A DNA stretch of 5,985 nt from Xanthobacteraceae bacterium (GTDB lineage: Bacteria; Pseudomonadota; Alphaproteobacteria; Rhizobiales; Xanthobacteraceae): contig JAICQA010000175.1 of assembly GCA_025929595.1 (NCBI GenBank), positions 1 through 5,985 of the forward strand, written 5' to 3'. The translations under genes were made by a program, and so were the position numbers. Shown here in pieces: positions 1 to 5,985 of the stretch; position 1 is the first letter of the stretch, and each line of letters opens with the position of its first letter. The notes under the pieces were generated by a model, which saw only the letters and a program-made list of their open reading frames with translations, was not told the origin of the DNA and searched no databases.

Positions 1-1
1 C

Positions 2-1033
<1,032 letters not shown>

Positions 1034-1041
1034 TCAACGTC

Positions 1042-1076
1042 GTCCCGGACGCGCGCGTCAGCGCGCGATCCGGGAC
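1042..1076. repeat. Palindromic hairpin just after groEL
   Basis: The left arm GTCCCGGA (1042-1049) plus CGCGCGC (1050-1056) pairs with GCGCGCG (1061-1067) plus TCCGGGAC (1069-1076). This gives 15 base pairs around a GTCA loop, with one bulged A at 1068. It starts 8 bases after the groEL stop. No T-run follows (the next bases are CGTTCAATAAAA), so it is not a classic intrinsic terminator. It looks like a REP-type intergenic palindrome and could protect the groEL mRNA 3' end. That role is inferred. Confidence 0.75.
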
Positions 1077-1099
1077 CGTTCAATAAAAAGCCGCGGACG

Positions 1100-1134
1100 A
1101 TCCCGGCTCTCGGCGCAAGCGCCTCGGCCGGGAT
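1100..1134. repeat. Second intergenic palindrome, GATGACG-flanked
   Basis: ATCCCGGC (1100-1107) pairs with GCCGGGAT (1127-1134). Inside it, GGCGC (1112-1116) pairs with GCGCC (1119-1123), leaving small internal loops. The right flank reads GGATGACG, like the CATGACG that closes the repeat at 5331-5337. Both resemble the multi-copy intergenic palindromes I know from Bradyrhizobium-type genomes; copy number cannot be checked here. No T-run follows. Confidence 0.65.
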
Positions 1135-1156
1135 GACGAAAGTTAAAGTTGAAGAG

Positions 1157-1185
1157 AAAGGGCCGCCTTCGGGCGGCCCTTTTTT
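1157..1185 (+). terminator. Intrinsic terminator of groEL
   Basis: GGGCCGCC (1160-1167), a TTCG tetraloop (1168-1171) and GGCGGCCC (1172-1179) form a perfect 8-bp GC stem. Three more A-T pairs extend it (AAA 1157-1159 with TTT 1180-1182), and it runs into six Ts (1180-1185). It lies about 125 bases after the groEL stop, beyond the two palindromes, and upstream of the transporter start. It therefore separates the two genes transcriptionally. Confidence 0.9.
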
Positions 1186-1234
1186 GTCAGGGGCCTTCGG
1201 CTAGGCTGCCCGGCCCTTTGCCGACTCGAACGCC

Positions 1235-1239
1235 GGAGG
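1235..1239 (+). promoter_or_regulatory. Ribosome binding site deciding a TTG start
   Basis: GGAGG lies five bases before the in-frame TTG at 1245. It is the only strong Shine-Dalgarno sequence near the transporter's N-terminus. It favours TTG 1245 over the ATG at 1149, which lies before the terminator hairpin. Confidence 0.7.
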
Positions 1240-1244
1240 CTCCC

Positions 1245-2978
1245 TTGCTGAAGCTTCGCGCTCTGTTCGCCGCGCTCGCCGATATTCGTCGCGTGGCCTG
1301 GCCCTACTTCCGAAGCGAGGACCGCGGCGCCGGCTGGTTGCTGCTCGTCACAGTCATCGGGCTTGAGCTTGGCATCGTCGCGTTGAACGTGCAGTTCAAC
1401 TCCTGGAACGCCCGCTTCTACAACGCAATCCAGGACAAGGATTGGGACACGTTTCAGTTTCAGCTACTCATCTTCTGCGGTCTTGCCGCGCTGTTCATCG
1501 TCGCCGCGGTCTATCAGCTCTATCTTCAGATGTGGCTGCGCATCCGCTGGCGCACCTGGATGACCGACAATTACCTCGAGCGGTGGCTGCGCGATTCGGC
1601 ACACTATCGGATGCGCCTGACGGGCGACGCGGCCGACAATCCAGACCAGCGCATCGCGGAGGACCTCGATCTTTTCGCCGACAAGGCGATCCGTATCGGC
1701 GTGGGTTTCCTCGGTGCGATTGCGACGCTTGCCTCCTTCGCCGCCATTCTGTGGAGCCTGTCGAACCAGGCGCAGACGCCGCTTCTCGGCGCGATCCCCG
1801 GCTATCTCGTCTGGACGGCGCTGTTCTATTCGCTGTTCGGCACGCTGGTGACGCATCTGATCGGCAAGCCGCTCGTGAAGCTCAACTTCAACCAGCAGCG
1901 CTTCGAGGCCGACTTCCGCTATCATCTCGTGCGCGTGCGTGAGAACGGCGAACAGATCGCGTTGCTCGAGGGAGAGCAGGCGGAAAACGACGGGCTTGGC
2001 CGCCGCTTCGCCGCCCTTGTCGGCAACTTTCACAAGCTGATGATCGCGAACAAGCGGCTGACCTGGTTCACCGCCGGCTACAACCAGATCTCGATCATCT
2101 TCCCCTACATCGTCGTCAGCCCGGCCTATTTCGCCGGCACGATCCAGTTGGGCGTCCTGATGCAAACTGCATCCGCCTTCGAGAACGTGCAGCGGGCGTT
2201 CAGCTTCTTTGTCGATGCCTATCGCGAACTCGCCGAATGGCGCGCGGTGACGCAGCGGCTGATCGGTTTCGAGGAGTCGGTCACAGGCGCCGAGCGCCTG
2301 CGCGCGGGGGCGCGCATCGTCCGCGGCGACAGCGGAAAGGCGGCATTGAGTCTCGACGCGTTGCGACTCCGTCTGCCGGCCGGCGCGCCGATTGTCGCGG
2401 CCGACGATCTGGAAATCGCGCCCGGCGAGCATGTGCTGGTCACGGGACCCTCGGGCTCGGGGAAATCGACGCTCTTCCGTGCCATCGCCGGCATCTGGCC
2501 GTTCGGCGAGGGGACGGTGGCGGTCGCGAAGGGAAAGAGCCTGCTCGTGCTGCCGCAGCGGCCATATCTTCCGTTCGGCCGGCTCGACGAGGCGCTCGCC
2601 TATCCAAGCCCCGCGAACACATTCACCGGGGCGCAATTGGCCGACGTTCTGAATGCCGTGGGGCTGCCGAAATTGGTCGAACGGCTCGATGAGGAAGCAC
2701 AGTGGCCGCATATCCTGTCACAGGGCGAGCAGCAGCGCGTGTCGCTCGCGCGCGCGCTCCTGTTCGAGCCGGACATTCTCCTGCTCGACGAGTCCACATC
2801 GGCGCTCGATGAAAAGGCGCAAGCCGCCCTTTATCGGCTGCTCGCTGAGCGGCTCCCGGAAGCGACCATCGTTTCGATCGGTCACCGCCAGACGCTGCAC
2901 GAGCTGCACGGGCGGCGAGTTGAACTGGAGCCGTCAGGCGAGGGCGGATTCCATCTCGGCGCCGCGGCTCCGGCTTAG
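1245..2978 (+). CDS. ABC transporter, fused permease and ATP-binding protein (SbmA/BacA/YddA class)
   Basis: This is an inner-membrane half-transporter expected to work as a homodimer. From TTG 1245 it has 577 residues, close to E. coli YddA. The membrane domain (about 1-340, ABC_membrane_2 type) has hydrophobic spans near 30-50, 73-95, 152-172, 185-207 and 282-305. It carries hallmarks of this class: WRTWMTDNYLERWL near 102-115, NPDQRIAEDL at 132-141, RENGEQIALLEGE near 232-244, and FFVDAYRELAEWRA at 321-334. The ATPase domain follows: Walker A GPSGSGKST at 401-409, Q-loop Gln438, signature LSQGEQ at 491-496, Walker B ILLLDE at 511-516, and H-loop His547. All catalytic residues are present. 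Relatives move peptides such as bleomycin and microcins, or vitamin B12; the substrate and direction here are unknown. The gene stands alone after the groEL terminator and meets hisG tail-to-tail with a 4-base overlap. Confidence 0.93.
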   Translation: MLKLRALFAALADIRRVAWPYFRSEDRGAGWLLLVTVIGLELGIVALNVQFNSWNARFYNAIQDKDWDTFQFQLLIFCGLAALFIVAAVYQLYLQMWLRIRWRTWMTDNYLERWLRDSAHYRMRLTGDAADNPDQRIAEDLDLFADKAIRIGVGFLGAIATLASFAAILWSLSNQAQTPLLGAIPGYLVWTALFYSLFGTLVTHLIGKPLVKLNFNQQRFEADFRYHLVRVRENGEQIALLEGEQAENDGLGRRFAALVGNFHKLMIANKRLTWFTAGYNQISIIFPYIVVSPAYFAGTIQLGVLMQTASAFENVQRAFSFFVDAYRELAEWRAVTQRLIGFEESVTGAERLRAGARIVRGDSGKAALSLDALRLRLPAGAPIVAADDLEIAPGEHVLVTGPSGSGKSTLFRAIAGIWPFGEGTVAVAKGKSLLVLPQRPYLPFGRLDEALAYPSPANTFTGAQLADVLNAVGLPKLVERLDEEAQWPHILSQGEQQRVSLARALLFEPDILLLDESTSALDEKAQAALYRLLAERLPEATIVSIGHRQTLHELHGRRVELEPSGEGGFHLGAAAPA

Positions 2979-3964
2979 CGGCCGAGCCGCTTCGCGAGCG
3001 CGTCGTAGAGTGCGTTCTCGCTGGAGAACACGAATTCGGGCGAGGCGACCATGACCGTTTCCGCGCCGGCTTCGCGCAGGAAGATCGCGAGCTCATGCAC
3101 ACGGTCGGGCGCGCACAGGAGCGTCAGCATCCCGGATGAAGTCGGCCCGCCGAGGGGGGCCTGAACGCCGAAACGTCCCGTCGCTTCCGCCACAAGCTCG
3201 GCGTCCGCCTGCGGAAAGCGCGTGCGCACCTCCCGCATGGTGCGCGCCTGCCGCTCGGCACAGACACGGTCGAGCAGCGCCCGCGCCGCCGCGCGCTCGC
3301 GCTCGCCCCACTTTGCTTCGAGCGAGGCGACGAGGTTCGCCTGCGAGCGCAGCATGATGCCGTCGTCGAGCACTTTCAGGCCGTTGGCGGCGAGCGTCGC
3401 ACCGGTCGTGGTGATGTCCACGATCAGTTCGGCCGCGCCCGTTGCCGGTGCGCCTTCGGTCGCGCCGAGGCTCTCGACGATGCGGTAATCGCTGATGCCG
3501 TGCCGCGCGAAGAACACGCGCGTCAGGTGCACATATTTGGTGGCGACCCGCATGCGCCGGTCGTGCTTCTGGTGAAACGCGGTCGCCACGTCGTCGAGAT
3601 CGTGCATGGTGCGCACGTCGATCCACGCCTGCGGCACAGCGACCACGACATTCGCGTGGCCGAAGCCGAGTCCGTCGATCAGCACCACGCGCTTGTCCGC
3701 GTCCGGGATCATCTCGCGCAAAAGATCTTCGCCCGTGACGCCGAAATGCAGCCCACCCTGCGCGAGCTGGCTCGTGATCTCCGCGGCTGAGAGATAGACG
3801 ATCTCGACGCCCGGCACCTCCGGCACCGTGCCGCGATATTCGCGCCCGCCGCGCGGCTGCACGAGCGTCATGCCCGCGCGCGCGAAGAAGGCGTGCGCGT
3901 TCTCCTGCAGGCGGCCCTTCGACGGCACGCCAACGAGCAGCGAATTCGGCGGGCGCCCGTTCAT
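2975..3964 (-). CDS. hisG: ATP phosphoribosyltransferase catalytic subunit (histidine step 1)
   Basis: HisG condenses ATP with PRPP to phosphoribosyl-ATP, the committed and feedback-controlled step of histidine synthesis, in the cytosol. The protein has 329 residues. Near the N-terminus is the family segment VGVPSKGRLQE (11-21), then GVTGEDLLRE (75-84), and the PRPP-binding loop DITTTGATLAANG at 183-195, aligned with E. coli DLVSTGATLEANG. The start is ATG 3964, preceded by AGGGAG (3971-3976) inside hisZ. It overlaps the hisZ stop as ATGA, so the two are probably translationally coupled. One oddity is length: HisZ-dependent short forms run about 200-230 residues, but this one continues with a tail of about 90 residues. 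Part of the tail (about 279-312) resembles the alternating beta/alpha pattern of the C-terminal regulatory domain of long HisG. It ends on the minus strand at TAA, sharing bases with the ABC stop. Confidence 0.94.
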   Translation of the reverse strand: MNGRPPNSLLVGVPSKGRLQENAHAFFARAGMTLVQPRGGREYRGTVPEVPGVEIVYLSAAEITSQLAQGGLHFGVTGEDLLREMIPDADKRVVLIDGLGFGHANVVVAVPQAWIDVRTMHDLDDVATAFHQKHDRRMRVATKYVHLTRVFFARHGISDYRIVESLGATEGAPATGAAELIVDITTTGATLAANGLKVLDDGIMLRSQANLVASLEAKWGERERAAARALLDRVCAERQARTMREVRTRFPQADAELVAEATGRFGVQAPLGGPTSSGMLTLLCAPDRVHELAIFLREAGAETVMVASPEFVFSSENALYDALAKRLGR

Positions 3965-5100
3965 GCGCCGCTCCCTGCGACGTCAAGCTCGGCGATCCAG
4001 GCGGCGAAGCCGATGGCCGGAATGGGTTCCGGTGAGCCGAGCACGGTGAGCAACTGGTCGTAGCGGCCGCCCGCGACCAGTGGCCATTCCACGCGGCCGC
4101 TCGCGTCGTAAAGCTCGAACACCATGCCGGTGTAATAGTCGAGCGGCCGGCCGAAGGCGGTCGCAAAACGGATCGTGTCCACATCGACGCCGCCCGCGGC
4201 GATGAAGCCGGTGCGCTGCTCGAAGGCGTCGAGCGCGGCGGCAAGGTCGAGCTTCGCATCGGCCGCGAGCGCGCGCAGCGCGGACAGCGCCTCGTCGGGG
4301 TCGCCCTCGATCGCGAGATAACGCTCGATCACCGCCGCAGTCTCCGGCGCAAGCCCGCTCGTCGCGCCGAGCGACGCCTGTTCGAGAAAGCGTTCGGCGA
4401 TCTCGCCGACCGTGCGGCCGCCGACGGTGGAAATGCCGGCGATCGACAGGAGATCCGTGACGAGCGCGCGTGCCGCCGCGGGGTCCGAACCCTGCAACGC
4501 CGCGAGCATGCCTTCGTGCGAGGCCGCGGCATTCGGCCCGCGCTTCAGCGTGGAGAGATCGGCTTCGAGCGTGCCGGTCCGGTTGAAGTCCTTCGCGAGC
4601 CGCCGCTGCCATGCGGGCGGCAGGTCGAGCGCGGCGAGCAACGCCCGAAAGAGGCTGACGTCGCCCATGCGGATCGCCAGCCGCTCGCAGCCGAAGCTCC
4701 GCGCGCTCTCCAGCGCGAGCGCGACGCATTCCGCGTCCGCCGCCTCGCGGTCGCGCCGGCCGAGGGACTCGATGCCGGCCTGCAGATACTCGCCGCTGCC
4801 GCCGCTCTGGTCGCGGAAGACCGGGCCGAGATAGCAGTAGCTCGCCGGCAGCGCGGCGCCGTTCGATAGGTGCGCGAGGCAGACCGGGATCGTGAGGTCG
4901 GGCCGCAGGCAAAGCTCTTCGCCGGCCGCGTTCTCGGTCAGGAACAGGCGGCGGCGCAGCTCTTCGCCCGAGAGCTCGAAGAAGATGTCGGCCGGCTGCA
5001 ACACGGGCGGATCGACGCGCACATATCCCGCGCGCTCGTAGAGGTCTACGAGCCCGTTCGCGCGGCCACTGCGCGCTCGCAGGTTGTTCGAGCCGGTCAT
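3961..5100 (-). CDS. hisZ: ATP phosphoribosyltransferase regulatory subunit
   Basis: HisZ is a histidyl-tRNA synthetase-like protein that does not charge tRNA. It joins HisG and supports its activity and histidine feedback. The 379-residue product shows the class II synthetase core: LCLRPDLTIPV (63-73), motif 2-like YLGPVFRD (90-97), LDYYTGMVFEL (320-330, the counterpart of HisS LDYYNRTVFE), and motif 3-like GGRYDQL (344-350) leading to PAIGFA. It stops about 30 residues after that, with no anticodon-binding domain, which argues for HisZ over HisS. The start is ATG 5100, with AAGGAA (minus strand, 5111-5116) ten bases upstream. The open frame continues upstream to 5430, but that part runs through palindromic repeats and does not resemble HisZ. 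The last codon overlaps hisG as ATGA. Confidence 0.93.
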   Translation of the reverse strand: MTGSNNLRARSGRANGLVDLYERAGYVRVDPPVLQPADIFFELSGEELRRRLFLTENAAGEELCLRPDLTIPVCLAHLSNGAALPASYCYLGPVFRDQSGGSGEYLQAGIESLGRRDREAADAECVALALESARSFGCERLAIRMGDVSLFRALLAALDLPPAWQRRLAKDFNRTGTLEADLSTLKRGPNAAASHEGMLAALQGSDPAAARALVTDLLSIAGISTVGGRTVGEIAERFLEQASLGATSGLAPETAAVIERYLAIEGDPDEALSALRALAADAKLDLAAALDAFEQRTGFIAAGGVDVDTIRFATAFGRPLDYYTGMVFELYDASGRVEWPLVAGGRYDQLLTVLGSPEPIPAIGFAAWIAELDVAGSGA

Positions 5101-5133
5101 GCGTTGCGTCTTCCTTTGCGCGGCCTTGTAGCA

Positions 5134-5172
5134 GGCACGTCCGCGCGAGGCCATGCGCGCGCATGTCGTGCC
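5134..5172. repeat. Nested dyad in the hisZ leader
   Basis: GGCACG (5134-5139) pairs with CGTGCC (5167-5172). They enclose a perfect 14-bp palindrome, CATGCGCGCGCATG (5152-5165), which is alternating purine-pyrimidine. It lies 34-72 bases upstream of the hisZ start, so it would be in the hisZ mRNA leader if transcription starts further up. The function is unknown, and in GC-rich DNA a short palindrome of this kind may be chance. Confidence 0.4.
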
Positions 5173-5203
5173 TTTGTACTCGTCGTCATGCCCGCGCTCG
5201 TCA

Positions 5204-5229
5204 CCCAAGTCGGATTTATCCGACTTGGG
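5204..5229. repeat. Perfect 11-bp hairpin, TTTA loop
   Basis: CCCAAGTCGGA (5204-5214) and TCCGACTTGGG (5219-5229) form a perfect 11-bp stem around a TTTA loop. It has exactly the same geometry (11-4-11) as the next hairpin, 12 bases away. No T-run follows on the plus strand, and neither strand shows a terminator tail. Confidence 0.8.
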
Positions 5230-5241
5230 CACCCTTAGAAA

Positions 5242-5267
5242 CGCAACTCGGGCAAGCCCGAGTTGCG
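5242..5267. repeat. Perfect 11-bp hairpin, CAAG loop
   Basis: CGCAACTCGGG (5242-5252) and CCCGAGTTGCG (5257-5267) form a perfect 11-bp stem around CAAG. It is the second of a tandem pair with 5204-5229: same size, different stem sequence. Both are inserted within the arms of the larger repeat at 5183-5338. Confidence 0.8.
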
Positions 5268-5362
5268 CTGCATCCACGTCTTGGCGGCGCTTCGAGAGGG
5301 AAAGACGTGGATGGCCGGGACAAGCCCGGCCATGACGATCTTGCCAGCCCCCACCCATGCAG

Positions 5363-5385
5363 GTAATGATACAATATATCATATC
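5363..5385. promoter_or_regulatory. Candidate Zur-type (Fur-family) operator
   Basis: This is an AT-rich 23-bp dyad in GC-rich surroundings. ATGATA (5366-5371) and TATCAT (5377-5382) are perfect inverted half-sites separated by five bases, and the outermost G and C (5363, 5385) also pair. I aligned it with the E. coli-like Zur consensus as I remember it (GAAATGTTATAATATAACATTTC), and 17 of 23 positions agree with the same half-site spacing. The classic Fur 19-mer has closer half-sites and fits less well. The dyad is 43 bases before the start codon of a His-rich exported protein, as expected for a zinc-repressed promoter. Regulator identity is inferred. Confidence 0.55.
5370..5375 (+). promoter_or_regulatory. 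Possible -10 box inside the dyad
   Basis: TACAAT matches TATAAT at five of six positions. It lies inside the candidate operator, so repressor binding would block it. A convincing -35 at 16-18 bases is lacking: TTGCCA at 5341-5346 is 23 bases away. TATCAT at 5377-5382 is an alternative -10. Confidence 0.25.
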
Positions 5386-5428
5386 AGCGGTAGGCCGGGG
5401 CCGAAGCCGCAAAAACAGGGGGCTTTCC

Positions 5429-5985
5429 ATGCGTCTCTTTCTTCCGGCGCTCGCCTGCGCCGGCGCGCTTTCCGTCGCGGCACCTGCGCTTGCTCAGGAC
5501 GCTCATCGCCACGGCCGCACGCACGACGACCACAAGCACAGTCAAAGCCATGGCCACGATCATGGCCATTCCCACGCGCGTCCGGTCCGGAAGGCGAAGG
5601 CCACGCCGCCTCAAATCGCGCCGCACGAGCATGGCGTCGAGACCGAAAGTCTCTTCGGCTTCGTGAGCGGCAGCGACATCGGCCACAAGGGCGACCGCCA
5701 CGCCACGTTTTTCTACGAGACGCATTTCGGGAAGCGAAGCGGCAGCTTCCGTGCGCAGCAGCCGAAGCTGGAGCTTGGCTATAACCCCGCGGATAGCCTG
5801 CACGTCGCGCTTGAGCTTTGGGGCGACCGCTTCAACATCCGCGACGTATCGGAGCTTGACGATCAGAACCGCTGGGGCTGGGGCGGCGCGATCGAGTTCA
5901 AGGTGCAACTCGCGAAGCGCGGGCAGGGCTCGCCGTTCGGCGTGACGCTGCTCGTCGCGCCGCACTACGGCACCTCGGAGCATCA
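5429..5985 (+). CDS. Exported His-rich protein, probable outer-membrane beta-barrel; 3' end outside window
   Basis: The frame opens at ATG 5429, with AGGGGG at 5417-5422 six bases upstream, and stays open for 185 codons to the window edge. Residues 1-22 are a signal peptide: Arg2, a hydrophobic core, and an Ala-Leu-Ala cleavage site before Gln23. Residues 26-49 hold ten histidines in 24 positions, many spaced as H-x-H with Gly, Asp or Ser between. A short basic Pro-rich linker follows, then two more histidines (66, 68). From about 70 the protein changes to alternating polar/hydrophobic strands rich in aromatics: VETESLFGFVSGSDIG, FFYETHFGKRSGSF, LHVALELWGDRFNI, WGWGGAIEFKVQL and FGVTLLVAPHYG. 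This suggests an outer-membrane beta-barrel. The His segment probably binds Zn or a similar metal in the periplasm. With the Zur-like dyad upstream, a zinc-starvation role is plausible. I recognise no named gene. Confidence 0.85.
   Translation, partial: MRLFLPALACAGALSVAAPALAQDAHRHGRTHDDHKHSQSHGHDHGHSHARPVRKAKATPPQIAPHEHGVETESLFGFVSGSDIGHKGDRHATFFYETHFGKRSGSFRAQQPKLELGYNPADSLHVALELWGDRFNIRDVSELDDQNRWGWGGAIEFKVQLAKRGQGSPFGVTLLVAPHYGTSEH

Larger units (their letters stand above)
5183..5338. repeat. Compound palindromic intergenic repeat
   Basis: The outer arms TCGTCATG (5183-5190) and CATGACGA (5331-5338) are perfect inverted copies. Inside, CATCCACGTCTT (5271-5282) pairs with AAGACGTGGATG (5302-5313) across a 19-base loop. 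ATGGCCGGG (5311-5319) also pairs with CCCGGCCAT (5325-5333) around ACAAG, overlapping and so competing with the previous stem. This resembles the multi-copy intergenic element I recall from Bradyrhizobium-like genomes. The left half is broken up by two extra hairpins (5204-5229 and 5242-5267). No protein-coding potential is credible here. Confidence 0.75.

Noticed and set aside
1042..1076. Intrinsic terminator directly after groEL
   Set aside because: The stem is strong but no T-run follows; the hairpin at 1157-1185 has the T-run and fits better.
1184..1212. Promoter for the ABC gene using TTGTCA at 1184-1189
   Set aside because: TTGTCA is close to a -35 box, but no acceptable -10 lies 16-18 bases downstream.
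1464..2711. Long open frame (415 codons) antisense to the ABC transporter
   Set aside because: It mirrors the codon structure of a GC-rich gene; the translation is Arg/Gln-rich with no domain, and the plus-strand gene has all ABC motifs.
3983..5164. Second long minus-strand frame over hisZ
   Set aside because: It is the out-of-frame shadow of hisZ: Arg/Ala-rich translation and no recognisable motif.
5183..5338. CRISPR array or tRNA-like structure
   Set aside because: The hairpins differ in stem sequence and there is no regular direct repeat with spacers; no tRNA T-loop or acceptor pattern is present.
5363..5385. Classic Fur (iron) box
   Set aside because: The half-sites are five bases apart, giving Zur-like spacing, while the Fur 19-mer needs ATGAT and ATCAT almost adjacent. 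It is not fully excluded, since Fur-family sites overlap in sequence.
5101..5430. Upstream extension of hisZ to an ATG at 5430 (110 extra residues)
   Set aside because: The extension is a translation of palindromic repeats and the Zur-like dyad, has no family resemblance, and ATG 5100 has a Shine-Dalgarno sequence and gives a normal HisZ length.
5263..5784. Plus-strand open frame of 173 codons overlapping the His-rich gene in another frame
   Set aside because: It starts inside the repeat, is Arg/Pro-rich, and has no ribosome binding site; the 5429 frame has a clear signal peptide.

Overview
The window is GC-rich, gene-dense chromosomal DNA that looks alphaproteobacterial, most likely Hyphomicrobiales of the Bradyrhizobium/Rhodopseudomonas kind. 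This rests on the style of the GroEL and its Gly/Met tail, the HisZ-HisG pair, a YddA-type ABC transporter, and palindromic intergenic repeats ending in GGATGACG or CATGACG. No similarity search was possible, so the placement is an inference.

Layout. (1) 2-1033, plus strand: the last 343 residues of the chaperonin GroEL; the gene begins before the window. (2) 1034-1244: three hairpins in a row. Two are intergenic palindromes and the third is a strong UUCG-loop terminator. (3) 1245-2978, plus strand: an ABC transporter with fused membrane and ATPase domains (SbmA/BacA/YddA class). It probably starts at a TTG preceded by GGAGG. (4) 5100-2975, minus strand: hisZ and hisG, overlapping by ATGA, a two-gene operon for the first step of histidine synthesis. 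hisG ends tail-to-tail on the ABC gene, and their stop codons share TTAG. (5) 5101-5428: a divergent spacer of 328 bases with a compound palindromic repeat (two perfect 11-bp hairpins inside the arms of a larger repeat), then an AT-rich 23-bp dyad that resembles a Zur (zinc uptake regulator) operator. (6) 5429 to the right edge, plus strand: the first 185 residues of an exported protein with a histidine-rich N-terminus and a probable outer-membrane beta-barrel body. It has no stop codon in the window.

How they fit together. groEL, the transporter and hisZG look like independent housekeeping units. The most interesting part is the right end. A Zur-like dyad directly upstream of a secreted His-rich protein suggests a zinc-responsive envelope protein, possibly for zinc capture or uptake. 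That link is an inference from the dyad's spacing and the protein's composition. No complete novel multi-gene system is visible.
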